Assembly (NCBI GenBank): GCA_964598425.1
Contig: CAZRBV010000005.1
Coordinates: forward strand, 1-64,000
DNA length: 64,000 nucleotides
DNA from: UBA12567 sp964598425
Lineage (GTDB): Bacteria > Planctomycetota > Phycisphaerae > Phycisphaerales > SM1A02
Direction: 5' to 3'
This document shows, in pieces, positions 44,500-53,531 of this stretch. A model generated the notes under the pieces. It was not told the DNA's origin and made no database searches. It saw only the letters and a program-made list of their open reading frames with translations. Each line of letters begins with the position of its first letter. Positions within the stretch are counted from its first letter, which is position 1. A program made the position numbers and the translations under genes.

Positions 44500-46050
44500 T
44501 CACTCGTCTGGGGAGCGGTGCACCATGGAGTCGAGCATCGTGCCAATGAGCGCCGTGGTTTCACCGGTTGATCCCTGCGTGTCACCTACGACCATGACAC
44601 GCGGCGTGATTTCGATGTTGCCCTCACCGATGATCTGAAGCAGTTCCAGCAGCGCGGCGTTCTGCTTGCCGATTTCCATCGCGAGTTTGCGGAACTGCTC
44701 TGCCTGCGCTTCCGCCTTGATGCGAATGGCCTCGGCTTCAGCGCTTGCTTCGATGAGACGCTTCTCCTTGGCTTGCTCGGCGATTTTCACGCCGTACGTG
44801 GCAGTTGCCAGGTTGGACTCCTCGTCGGCTTCCTGCTGCGTTCGGCTCAGTGCCTTTTGCTGCTCGGCAGCTCGTTGCTGTTCTTGGAACGTCATCTGTT
44901 CCTGCAGCGCGATTTCTCGATCGGTCTGTGTCTTGAGTAGCTCTCCCAGAGACGCCTCGTCGCCAATCTGGCCGATCCGGACGGCATTGACCGACACGCC
45001 GACCTTGCCCATGGCTTCGCGGATCGTGCCGGTGCTTGCGGCCTCCTGTTGGGAGCGCTGCTGCACGTAGTCGAGTGCTTTGACGTTCTCCGCGTTGTTG
45101 CGGAAGATCGCCCGAACCACCGAGGCGAGATACTGCTGCAACTTCGAGTCATCGCCACCGAATTCCGCGACAACCTGTGCGGCATCCAGAGGTCTGATCT
45201 GAAACTCGACACGAACATCGACGGGAAAGGTGAAACCATCAGACGTGCGGACCTCGATCTCGCGACCATCTGAGCCCTGCACGGCCTCTGCAGTGATGCC
45301 GTATCGGATGATCTGCTGCTCTGTTGAGATCATCGTGACCTCATAGGCCTTGCTGTTCAGATAGATTTTGTTCGGCAGCAGCGGATCTCGCCAGATCCCC
45401 CGTTGACCACGATTGACGATGGCGGCGCTGCCGTCCTCTGCGGAGTCAGCGGCGTCGCCGACGTTGGACTTGACGATGCCAACGGTTGCCTTCGGAATAT
45501 TTGTGGCGTCGGTGAGTTCGATGTCAAAGAGTCTCGTGTTGAGTCGATAATTGCCCGGCTTCAGGACTGAAGCCTGGGGGCCGCGATTGCCGGCACCGGC
45601 GCCGAGAAAGTGCTCGGCGAGAAGCATCTTGCCGGGTTCGTCCCACTCTGCTGCAAAGGCTTGCCCGGTTGGCAGAGGCTGTCCGTCGAGCGCGGTAATC
45701 AGCCCAACCTGATCACTGCCGACCTGCACGATCGGTACAACCTCGATGTCATAGAGCCCGGGCCACAACCAGAAGTGCCAGCCCGGGCCGAGGACACGTG
45801 CTTGCGGTCCTTTCTGGCCGTCGGTTGCGATGATCGTTCCGCCCGGAAGCTCTGGCCCATAGTGTTTGATGACGACGCCGACTTCGTCTTCAGAGACATG
45901 TCGTACTGAGCTGAACAACACGAACAGGAACAGCACGAGGAGCGCCCCGACCGACCCGGCGATCTTGACTCCGGGACTGGAAGACGACATGGCCCATACA
46001 AAGACAGCAATTGCAGCGACGATACCGATGAGCAACAGCAACATGGCCAT
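44500..46050 (-). CDS. Flotillin-like SPFH/band-7 membrane protein
   Basis: The start at 46050 has AGGAGGAG 7 bases upstream. Of 516 residues, two N-terminal membrane helices (about 2-22 and 28-52) precede an extended SPFH region (55-365). An unusually long insert (about 120-255) interrupts the SPFH core, with LYDIEVVPIVQVGSDQVGLI before it and FPVDVRVEFQIRPL after it. Residues 375-480 form the Glu/Ala/Gln-rich coiled coil typical of flotillins. Such proteins organise membrane microdomains. It differs in layout from the soluble SPFH protein at 18224, so they are not recent duplicates. Confidence 0.85.
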   Translation of the reverse strand: MAMLLLLIGIVAAIAVFVWAMSSSSPGVKIAGSVGALLVLFLFVLFSSVRHVSEDEVGVVIKHYGPELPGGTIIATDGQKGPQARVLGPGWHFWLWPGLYDIEVVPIVQVGSDQVGLITALDGQPLPTGQAFAAEWDEPGKMLLAEHFLGAGAGNRGPQASVLKPGNYRLNTRLFDIELTDATNIPKATVGIVKSNVGDAADSAEDGSAAIVNRGQRGIWRDPLLPNKIYLNSKAYEVTMISTEQQIIRYGITAEAVQGSDGREIEVRTSDGFTFPVDVRVEFQIRPLDAAQVVAEFGGDDSKLQQYLASVVRAIFRNNAENVKALDYVQQRSQQEAASTGTIREAMGKVGVSVNAVRIGQIGDEASLGELLKTQTDREIALQEQMTFQEQQRAAEQQKALSRTQQEADEESNLATATYGVKIAEQAKEKRLIEASAEAEAIRIKAEAQAEQFRKLAMEIGKQNAALLELLQIIGEGNIEITPRVMVVGDTQGSTGETTALIGTMLDSMVHRSPDE

Positions 46051-46170
46051 GTGGATTCTCCTCCTGTGAGGCGTCCGCAAACGCCCTGCATGCTCGCAGG
46101 ATACTTGGGATTCGATCGAGGCCGCTTTCAGCTCCGAATGGTCAGCAGGGGCTGCTCGGGGGGCTGAAAC

Positions 46171-47097
46171 TCAGGGAATTGACGGCGCCCAATCGGGATG
46201 GGTTGCCGCATCGGCCCATCGCTGCATATCGCTGAGCGCCTCAAATGGCTGCACCGCCACATGGCCGTCTGGGGCGGCGATGAGACACTTGCCGTTGTGT
46301 CTCGTGGAGAGAAAGCCGCCGACTTGCTCGGGCGACGATCCTGAGGTTGGATGTTGAAATGTGCCGTTGGGTGCGACGCTCCATCGCGGAGCACTTCCAC
46401 CTGCTGCCGGTTTCCACGGTGGCGCGAGTCGCCAATAGCCCTCGACGGTGCGTTCGGCGGCGTTGTCCTGGAACAAGCCTCGGCTTGACGCAAAGGCGAT
46501 GAGCTGAGCGGGCTGCCGCAATCTGGAAATGGACTCGGCATAGAACGGGCGGGCGCCATCGTCCTGCGAGCGGACGTACTCGCTGAGTGTCCACGTATCG
46601 CACGCATTGGACTGACGTCCACCGAGATAGTCGGTGTTCAATCCAAAGGACGGGTGTAGCGTCGTGATGTACACGCCGTCAGCAGGGTCGGGCGCATGAG
46701 CGATCGTGTTTTCCCAGAATTGCTGCTGCGCGCCTGCCCACAGCGTGTGTCCCGGATCGTCGAGGTACGGAGTGAGCCGCCAGATCCACCGCCGCCGAGC
46801 GATGTCTGGAATGGGCGTGCCATTCCAGACAGTCGGCGACTCAGACCCCGGCAAGGGCTCGGAATTGTGAAGTTGACCCGGAAGCAATCGGCCGGAGTGA
46901 TCCGTACTCCATGCTCGCCATGCTGCCACGACGCCACGCGCCGCGCTCCGCTCTTCGGTGCTGGCGGCGGACTGCGAGATTGAGTTGGCAGCGGGCAGAA
47001 TGATGGCTGCCAGGGTGCCGAGGATCGCAACAACCACCATCAGCTCGATGAGGGTGAAGCCGCCGCGGCACCGCATCCGAAGATTCACCTGATACAT
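46171..47097 (-). CDS. Type II/IV prepilin-like protein with N-methylation motif
   Basis: The start at 47097 has GGGAG 10 bases upstream. The 308-residue product has the prepilin peptidase site RGGFTLIELMVVVAILGTLA (G-F-T-L-I-E) at residues 11-30, then a hydrophobic helix. The remaining globular domain holds Trp/Tyr-rich segments and a C-terminal HNGKCLIAAPDGHVAV, the pattern of the large planctomycete prepilin-type proteins with an H-X9-DG motif. It would be processed by a prepilin peptidase and packed into a pseudopilus or stay in the inner membrane. No secretion genes are next to it. Confidence 0.85.
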   Translation of the reverse strand: MYQVNLRMRCRGGFTLIELMVVVAILGTLAAIILPAANSISQSAASTEERSAARGVVAAWRAWSTDHSGRLLPGQLHNSEPLPGSESPTVWNGTPIPDIARRRWIWRLTPYLDDPGHTLWAGAQQQFWENTIAHAPDPADGVYITTLHPSFGLNTDYLGGRQSNACDTWTLSEYVRSQDDGARPFYAESISRLRQPAQLIAFASSRGLFQDNAAERTVEGYWRLAPPWKPAAGGSAPRWSVAPNGTFQHPTSGSSPEQVGGFLSTRHNGKCLIAAPDGHVAVQPFEALSDMQRWADAATHPDWAPSIP

Positions 47098-47219
47098 AGA
47101 TCTGCAACTCCCTGTTATCCCCAATTCTAGCGGATCACTGGCGGATGGTATTGCTATTGCGAGCCAATTGCAATAGGATCCCCATCTTGATCAGGAGTTT
47201 TTGAGGACACCAACCCCCC

Positions 47220-48215
47220 ATGATTACACCAATCCTCGTCCCGATGCTGCTGGGCAGCCCTGCTGAAATCACCTTCGCGACCCCCGACTTTGATCGGTGG
47301 AATTACGGATTCAACACAGCCGATGGAACGCGAAGCGTTGGCTCGACCTTCAGTGCCTTTCAGAGTGGCTATCCGTTCGATGACCGCGATGGTCAGGTCC
47401 TGCTCGGGTTCGTGACGGGAAGCCAGATCGAGCAGGGGCTTCCGCCTCAGGCGTATCACATCACGGGATGCCATCTTGAGCTCTCGCTTGCATCTGATGA
47501 CATTCCCTACGACCCGACGCTCGACTCGTGGCAGACGCATCTGGGCGAAGGCGAAGAAGACGCCGATGCTGGACGACCTACGCACCTTTCGGGTGTTGCA
47601 TTTCGAAACGGCTGGGACGGTTGGTCGTTCGGAGAAGACGGCGCATTCGGCGAAGTCATGGCAAACGGAGTACGAAACTGTTACCCGATTGACTTTGATG
47701 AAACCGGAGCTGCTCGCGACATCTCCAACAATCTGACTCAGGAGTTTGAACCACATGTCTGGGCGGTCGGAGTGACGAATGAGGTTGAGCCGGGAGAGAT
47801 CATTCCTGCGTACACAGAACTGCTGTTCACCATCGATGTGAGTGATCCCGACGTCAGCTGCTATGTGAAGCAGGCGATCGCCGAGGGATTGCTTGAGTTC
47901 ATGGTGTCTTCGCTTCACCCAGCATCGGAACCAGGCTCCGGCGGAGAGTCCAACTACCCGGATTGGGTGCTGAAGGAAAACCCGCTTGTGGAACTCGGGG
48001 TGACGTCGGCCGCGTCACTTGTGGTCACACTCGAGATCACCCCTCCGAGTGGCGTAGGAGGCGATGTGACAGGTGACGGCCTGGTAGACGTGGAAGATCT
48101 TCTCGCCATTCTCGAAGCATTTGGCCGCTGCCCGTGCTGCGAGGCTGATCTTGATCAGTCGGGCGTTGTCGATGTCAACGATCTGTTGGCGGTGATTGGT
48201 GGTTGGGGAGGTTGA
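47220..48215 (+). CDS. Exported protein with C-terminal dockerin-like anchor
   Basis: The product has 331 residues; a short signal (1-13) is possible, but the start context is weak. The body is beta-rich, with no enzyme motif (DFDRWNYGFN, SGVAFRNGWDGWSFGEDGAFG, a five-fold repeat of acidic strands). The last 60 residues hold two EF-hand-like dockerin segments, GDVTGDGLVDVEDLLAILEAF and DLDQSGVVDVNDLLAVIGGW, separated by a Cys-rich CPCC spacer. This tail is the common Phycisphaerae surface-attachment signal. It is followed closely by a PEP-CTERM gene, but the two use different anchors. Confidence 0.72.
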   Translation: MITPILVPMLLGSPAEITFATPDFDRWNYGFNTADGTRSVGSTFSAFQSGYPFDDRDGQVLLGFVTGSQIEQGLPPQAYHITGCHLELSLASDDIPYDPTLDSWQTHLGEGEEDADAGRPTHLSGVAFRNGWDGWSFGEDGAFGEVMANGVRNCYPIDFDETGAARDISNNLTQEFEPHVWAVGVTNEVEPGEIIPAYTELLFTIDVSDPDVSCYVKQAIAEGLLEFMVSSLHPASEPGSGGESNYPDWVLKENPLVELGVTSAASLVVTLEITPPSGVGGDVTGDGLVDVEDLLAILEAFGRCPCCEADLDQSGVVDVNDLLAVIGGWGG

Positions 48216-48284
48216 CGTGCGGTGCGTGTGAGGGGTTGGAACAACAACGGCCCGATACGAGGGCATTTCATGGAGACGAGAGAT

Positions 48285-48965
48285 ATGTTGCGATTGAAAC
48301 TGACGGCTTCGGCAGCCATTGTGCTCTCAACAACGGCGCTGGCCGGATACGAGGTTGAGGAAGTGCCTGCATGGCGAGGCGATGCAGGAACCGTTCTGTA
48401 TGAGTGGGAGAGTTTCACTTCCGCTTCGGCCGAAACGGGACCGAACTTCCCAGGCAATGAACCGTTTCCGAGTGGGAACGCTGTGTTGTTCAACTTCGGA
48501 ACTGGGGCTGTCATCAGCGGAGATCAGAACATCTACGGATACGGTGGCCCTCTCAACATTCATGCATACGCCTACACGGCTTCCGACACGCAGGACGTCG
48601 TTGCCAACATCTCGATGCACGGCACCGAGACGCTCTATGACCAAGTCATGCTGGTGTGGACCGACGGTGTCGAGGGCGGCGAAGAGGGTGCCATCTTTGG
48701 CACACGATCCATCAACTACTGGGAAGAAGTTGACTATGGCGGCGGAAACATCGGCGCCGTTGCCAATGTGAGTTACACCTTCGATCTCAGTGGCATCGCT
48801 GCCGACGTTCTTGAGGTCGGCGTGATCGCGGGCACCGCAGGGCCGCACTCCAGTCTGGATGCACTGACCCTTGATATTCGGCTGGGGAGCATCCCTGCTC
48901 CGGGAGCCCTGGCGGTGCTGGCGATTGCAGGTGTTGTCTCCGGGCGAGTGCGACGGCGAATCTGA
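48285..48965 (+). CDS. PEP-CTERM exported protein
   Basis: The ATG at 48285 has GGAGACGAGAG upstream, with another ATG at 48270. The product (226 residues) has a signal peptide ending near ALA-GY, a beta-rich acidic body, and the sorting tail IPAPGALAVLAIAGVVSG followed by RVRRRI. It has the same layout as the pair at 24034-25517 but low sequence likeness. It is probably exosortase-sorted to the surface. It ends 9 bp from the convergent pseudokinase gene. Confidence 0.75.
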   Translation: MLRLKLTASAAIVLSTTALAGYEVEEVPAWRGDAGTVLYEWESFTSASAETGPNFPGNEPFPSGNAVLFNFGTGAVISGDQNIYGYGGPLNIHAYAYTASDTQDVVANISMHGTETLYDQVMLVWTDGVEGGEEGAIFGTRSINYWEEVDYGGGNIGAVANVSYTFDLSGIAADVLEVGVIAGTAGPHSSLDALTLDIRLGSIPAPGALAVLAIAGVVSGRVRRRI

Positions 48966-48974
48966 CTCCGATAC

Positions 48975-50105
48975 TCAAATGAGCATCGCGCCGAGCGTAA
49001 AGCCCACGGCGGCGGCCACCGCCAGAAGCATGGCGGTGGCCAGCGGCGTCAATTTCGCTGAATGCTCATCCTCGGCGGCAGCGCCTGCAGCCGATGGATT
49101 GAGGACTTGATTGAGCGCGTCGCCTAGATCACCAGCAGCGCGGAAACGATCACCTCGGTCATGTGCGGTTGCTCTCAGGGCGATTCCTCGGGCTTGTTCA
49201 GCCAGAGTCCCTGTGAGATCGCCGCACCAACGCAGAAGTAGTCCGCCGAGGTCAAAGACATCGATGCGTCCATCAAGTGAAACGGGCGAGAGAATGGCTC
49301 GCTCAGGTGCGCCGGGAATATTTCGAAGTTGTTCGGCGGCAGCACTATCCGGAATTGCTGTTGCGAGGGCTGGCAGCAGCCCGGGATCCGTGAGTCTCGC
49401 GTTTCCTGATTCGCAGATCACAATGCGAGCTGGAGTCAGGCGTCCATGGGCGAGACCATGAAAGTGCAGCTCCTGTACAGCCTCACACACGTCGACCATC
49501 TGGGTCATGCGCCGCCGAAGCTCTGCGGTCGATTGGGCTGGTCCATCGGCCAAGCTCCGCCCTTCGACTTTCTCGATGAGGAAGAACCCCTCGGGCCCCC
49601 GGCCGAGATCGACGGTTCCAGCTTCAAGGACGCGGGGGAGTCCGGGATGATCCAGCCGAAGCAAGGTCTCGGCGCCAAGCGAAATACGCCGAGCGTCATC
49701 TGTCGAGAGGCGTTGCCGCGCCAGTGAAAGCACGGCAGCGGGGCGATCATCGCTGTGACGGGTTGCCCACCGCTCGAACATACCGTCATCGGGCAATTGC
49801 CCGTCCAGTCTGCAGGTGCCGACCGTGAGACCCGACTCGGTACGAAGATCGACCTGCTCGACGTCGGATCGACCGCTGATACGGTGCGTCGTTCGAGTGC
49901 GAGTCAATGCGTCCTCAGCCGAAGAGTAGTGGTCGAGCAGATTCTCGACTTCGCTGCGAAGTTCTGCATCTTCACCACACGCCGACTCAATAAATGCGAG
50001 TCTGCTTGAGGGGGGGCGATCCAGTGCTTCGGTAAAGATCTGGTCCGCCCGGTGCTGATCCTTGGCTGCGTTCAAGTGGCGAACTCCGGTCGTCCCGACA
50101 CACAT
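48975..50105 (-). CDS. Tail-anchored pseudokinase
   Basis: The 376-residue product starts with the same kind of N-terminal helical segment (20-65, ADQIFTEALDRPPSSRLAF) as the kinase at 8236. The kinase-like domain (85-330) is degraded: no glycine-rich loop, no VAIK Lys, HGRLTPARI (220-228) in place of HRDLKPxN, and DPG (240-242) in place of DFG. Catalysis is therefore very unlikely. A C-terminal membrane helix (355-375) anchors it with the domain in the cytoplasm. Pseudokinases often scaffold or regulate active kinases. The start at 50105 has GAGGA too close, so a downstream start such as TTG at residue 11 remains possible. Confidence 0.75.
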   Translation of the reverse strand: MCVGTTGVRHLNAAKDQHRADQIFTEALDRPPSSRLAFIESACGEDAELRSEVENLLDHYSSAEDALTRTRTTHRISGRSDVEQVDLRTESGLTVGTCRLDGQLPDDGMFERWATRHSDDRPAAVLSLARQRLSTDDARRISLGAETLLRLDHPGLPRVLEAGTVDLGRGPEGFFLIEKVEGRSLADGPAQSTAELRRRMTQMVDVCEAVQELHFHGLAHGRLTPARIVICESGNARLTDPGLLPALATAIPDSAAAEQLRNIPGAPERAILSPVSLDGRIDVFDLGGLLLRWCGDLTGTLAEQARGIALRATAHDRGDRFRAAGDLGDALNQVLNPSAAGAAAEDEHSAKLTPLATAMLLAVAAAVGFTLGAMLI

Positions 50106-50197
50106 TCCTCGTTTCCATGGGTTGAGGACCTGAGGGGATTGCCCCTAGGGTAGCGATTGGGCCGCATTTGGGAAACATCCGCCCGTGGAGTCACGGC

Positions 50198-51967
50198 ATG
50201 GCGACTGGTCTGGTTGGGGCACGGAATCTTGGGAGATTGTCGCGGCGATCCGGCGGCATCCTGACCGATGCGCTGCTGCTGGCATTGATTCTGGCGGCAC
50301 TGGGTGTGCTGCTGTTGTACGGCAGGCAGGCCACCGGCGAGTATCACCGAGCCGCCGATATCGACCTCTCTGTTGCAGCCCTTCCTGGATACGCCGCGCT
50401 CAGCCTCTCTCGATGTTTGGCGGCATTTGTGCTCTCGCTTCTCTTCACGCTCGTGTGGGGATCGATTGCGGCGCACAACCGGCGGGCGGAACGCATCATG
50501 ATTCCGGCACTGGACATTCTGCAGACGATCCCCGTGCTGTCATTCCTTCCGCCAGTCACGCTCGCCTTCATCATGCTCGTTCCAGGCAGTGAGATCGGGC
50601 TGGAGCTCGCATGTGTCATCATGATCTTCACGGGTCAGGCCTGGAACATGGCATTCGGGTTCTACCAGTCGATTCGAAGCATCCCCTCGAGCCTGTACGA
50701 GGTCGCCAGGATCAACAAGCTTGGAAGTGTCCGCACGTTCCTTCACGTCGAGCTCCCAGGGTCGATGATCGGACTGGTCTACAACTCGATGATGTCTTTT
50801 GCGGGCGGATGGTTCTTCTTGACGACCATCGAGATGTTCACGCTTGGCCAGCGGGACTTTCGCCTTCCTGGTATCGGATCCTGGTTGGCAACGGCGCAGC
50901 AGGAACATGAGTGGGGACTTGTGGCAGCCGGTAGTGGCGCGCTGATCCTCCTTATTGTCGGCACAGATCAACTTGTATTCAGACCCCTTCTCGTGTGGGC
51001 GCAGCGATTCAAGATTGAGGAACAGGAATCAAGTCAACCGCCTCGATCCTGGCTCGTGACACTTTGGCGGCGGTCGCCTGTCGTGCGTGTGCTTCGTCGC
51101 CATCGCGTTGCTCGCCTTGCCGCCCGCCACAGCTCGCAGGGTTCGAAGCCTGTGAGGCGAGCGGGAGGTCACCAGTCTGCGCTCTGGGGCCGTGCCTTCA
51201 AACTTGTTCGGTGGCTCGCGCTGCTGGCAGGGGCCGTCGCTGCTGCGTGGGGTTTGTATGAACTTGTTCGCCTTCTGATCCCCCTGGAGTGGTCGAACGA
51301 TCGGGGAAATGGATGGCGCGATGTTCTGGCAGGACTTGGTTTGTCGTTTGCGCGAGTCGTGGCGGTACTCGTGATTGGCTCGATCTGGACGATTCCGTTG
51401 GGGCTGATCATCGGGCGGAGCAGTCGACTCCGCAGCTGGCTCGGTCCCGTGGTACAGGTCATCGCGTCGTATCCGGCGCCTGCGTACTTCGTACTTCTGA
51501 CCGTGACGCTTGGCAGTATCGGTACCCCGTTCTGGTGTATTGCGCCGCTCCTGATGCTGATGGGCAGCCAGTGGTACATACTCTTCAACGCGATGGGGGG
51601 CGCGACGGCGATTCCTGCGGACCTTGTGGAGATGTCGCGCGTTCAGCAACTTGGCTGGTGGGCGAGATTCCGAAAGGTCGAGGCGCCGGCGATGTTCCCA
51701 TTCCTCATCACGGGCTGGGTGACTGCTGCGGGCGGCGCGTGGAACACGACAATCGTTGCTGAGTACGTGCAAACGAGTGCCGGGCCAGATGGTGTCCGGG
51801 AAACCCTCGGAATCGGCTCGCTGATCGCCTCGGCGACGGATCACGGAGACTACGCGCTTCTCGCGGCATCAACGCTTTCGCTTGCGGCATTCGTCATCAT
51901 TTTCAATCGGTTTGTGTGGAACCGGCTCTACGGTCTTTGCGCTACTCGATACAACCTTCAATCCTGA
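50198..51967 (+). CDS. ABC transporter permease with two fused BPD-type membrane domains
   Basis: The start at 50198 has GGAG 7 bases upstream; the frame is open to 50168. The 589-residue product carries two copies of the SsuC/TauC/NrtB-type permease domain, each with six membrane helices and an EAA-like loop (SIPSSLYEVARINKLGS in the first; IPADLVEMSRVQQLGW in the second). They are separated by a basic cytoplasmic linker (about 280-335). It is followed 10 bp later by the ATPase gene. Importers of this type take up sulfonates, nitrate or cyanate; the solute here is unknown. No substrate-binding protein gene is adjacent. Confidence 0.88.
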   Translation: MATGLVGARNLGRLSRRSGGILTDALLLALILAALGVLLLYGRQATGEYHRAADIDLSVAALPGYAALSLSRCLAAFVLSLLFTLVWGSIAAHNRRAERIMIPALDILQTIPVLSFLPPVTLAFIMLVPGSEIGLELACVIMIFTGQAWNMAFGFYQSIRSIPSSLYEVARINKLGSVRTFLHVELPGSMIGLVYNSMMSFAGGWFFLTTIEMFTLGQRDFRLPGIGSWLATAQQEHEWGLVAAGSGALILLIVGTDQLVFRPLLVWAQRFKIEEQESSQPPRSWLVTLWRRSPVVRVLRRHRVARLAARHSSQGSKPVRRAGGHQSALWGRAFKLVRWLALLAGAVAAAWGLYELVRLLIPLEWSNDRGNGWRDVLAGLGLSFARVVAVLVIGSIWTIPLGLIIGRSSRLRSWLGPVVQVIASYPAPAYFVLLTVTLGSIGTPFWCIAPLLMLMGSQWYILFNAMGGATAIPADLVEMSRVQQLGWWARFRKVEAPAMFPFLITGWVTAAGGAWNTTIVAEYVQTSAGPDGVRETLGIGSLIASATDHGDYALLAASTLSLAAFVIIFNRFVWNRLYGLCATRYNLQS

Positions 51968-51977
51968 GACTGAACCT

Positions 51978-53291
51978 ATGCGTATCGATCCTCCAATCTG
52001 CGAAGCGCGCGCCCTGGATGTCTCTTTTGGCAGTCCGCCTGTCGAGGTACTCCGAGGCGTAGATATCGAAGTGCGTCCGGGCGAGACCCTCGCCATTCTC
52101 GGGCCGAGCGGCTGTGGCAAGAGCACGCTGCTGCGGGCGCTGTGCGGCCTTCTGACACCCTCCGGGGGCGAGGTGCTTGCAAACGGAACTCCACTCGACG
52201 GAGTCCATCCGGGCGTATCGATCGTGTTTCAGTCCTTTGCGTTGCTGCCGTGGCTCAGCGTGCAGGACAATGTCGGTCTCGGGGTCAACGGGATCGATAT
52301 CACCGACGAACAGGCGAGACGGCGCATTTCTGAGTGCATCGAGCTTGTGGGACTCGATGGTTTCGAGCAGGCCTTCCCAAAGGAACTCTCTGGTGGCATG
52401 AAGCAGCGTGTCGGCATCGCGCGAGCCTTGGCGCGTTCGCCGCAACTCCTTTGTATGGATGAGCCTTTCAGCGCGCTCGATGTGTTTACAGCCGAAACAC
52501 TTCGCAGCGAGGTGTATCGACTTTGCCGTGAAGCCGATGCGGATCCAGATGAGTCGCGCGCGATCGAAGGGCTTCGAAGCGTGCTCATCATCACGCACAT
52601 CATTGAAGAGGCTGTCTTTCTGGCGGACAGGATCGTTGTCATGTCGGCCCGGCCGGGAGAAGTGCAGTGCATTATCGACAATACGGTGCCGCATCCACGC
52701 GAGTATCACGATCCTGCCTTTGAGGCCATGGTGCGCCGCCTTCATACGCAGATTGTGGAAGGTGAGGATCTCGACGAGTTTGATCAAGTCGTCGGAACCG
52801 CAGATGGGCGACTTGAAGTCCTTCCCGAGGTCACGATGTCGGAGATCATCGGAGTGGTTGAGGTGCTGCACGACCACGGCAATTCCATGGATCTCTTTGA
52901 TCTCGATGAAGAGACCGAAGAGGAACTCGGTCGGTTGCTGAGCCTGATCAAAGCCGGTGAGCTCCTGGATCTGGTCGATGCGAGTGGAAATCGAGTTTCG
53001 GTCACAGCGGCGGGGACGTCGCTTCTCGGGGCCGAGCCATCGGATCGAAAGGAAGTATTGGCCAGCCAGTTGCAGCGGCTCAATGTCATGCAGTGGGCGA
53101 TCGAGCAGGTGTCCAAGGCGGGCAAAGATGGATTGGACCGTGAGAGTCTGGAGTCGATGTTGGTCCAGCGGCAACCGCGTGGGGCCAGCACCCTGCATTC
53201 ACTCCTCGCATGGGCCAGATACGCCGAGGTGTTGACCTGGACCACCGAGGATGGGGTGATCACGCTTGGGGAGGCGGTTTGTAGGGGCTAA
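51978..53291 (+). CDS. ABC transporter ATPase with C-terminal AAA-associated domain
   Basis: The start at 51978 was chosen because the ABC domain begins directly after it. The 437-residue product has Walker A GPSGCGKST (42-50), the signature LSGGMKQR and Walker B LLCMDEPFSALD, so it is an active ATPase. It belongs to the NrtD/SsuB/TauB group. The last 140 residues resemble the AAA-associated C-terminal domain (ETEEELGRLLSLIKAGELLD), probably regulatory. It pairs with the fused permease upstream. The minus-strand open frame across it is a shadow. Confidence 0.9.
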   Translation: MRIDPPICEARALDVSFGSPPVEVLRGVDIEVRPGETLAILGPSGCGKSTLLRALCGLLTPSGGEVLANGTPLDGVHPGVSIVFQSFALLPWLSVQDNVGLGVNGIDITDEQARRRISECIELVGLDGFEQAFPKELSGGMKQRVGIARALARSPQLLCMDEPFSALDVFTAETLRSEVYRLCREADADPDESRAIEGLRSVLIITHIIEEAVFLADRIVVMSARPGEVQCIIDNTVPHPREYHDPAFEAMVRRLHTQIVEGEDLDEFDQVVGTADGRLEVLPEVTMSEIIGVVEVLHDHGNSMDLFDLDEETEEELGRLLSLIKAGELLDLVDASGNRVSVTAAGTSLLGAEPSDRKEVLASQLQRLNVMQWAIEQVSKAGKDGLDRESLESMLVQRQPRGASTLHSLLAWARYAEVLTWTTEDGVITLGEAVCRG

Positions 53292-53531
53292 ATAGAGGTC
53301 TCACAGAGGTTTTTGTGTTTTATGTCACCGATTGAGGCCAAAGCCGCTGTGAACTTGGGCATTATGTCCCGCCCAAAGATCAGATCGGGCGATCGGTCCA
53401 GACCGCAGGACCTGTCCGTCAAAGCCTTTGGGATGCCAATCGTCGGGAATGGCAAGTGACCGCAGCTTGATGCGGAGGCATTCTGGGGGGCACGTCTGGT
53501 TGGAACCGACCGGCGGTGCGAAGCGGAGTGT

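Noticed and set aside
51029..51844. 271-residue Arg-rich minus frame
   Set aside because: It is the shadow of the ABC permease and shows no ribosome site or domain.
51942..53198. 418-residue open frame on the minus strand
   Set aside because: It is antisense to the ABC ATPase with intact Walker and signature motifs; the frame is rich in Arg/His as expected for a shadow.
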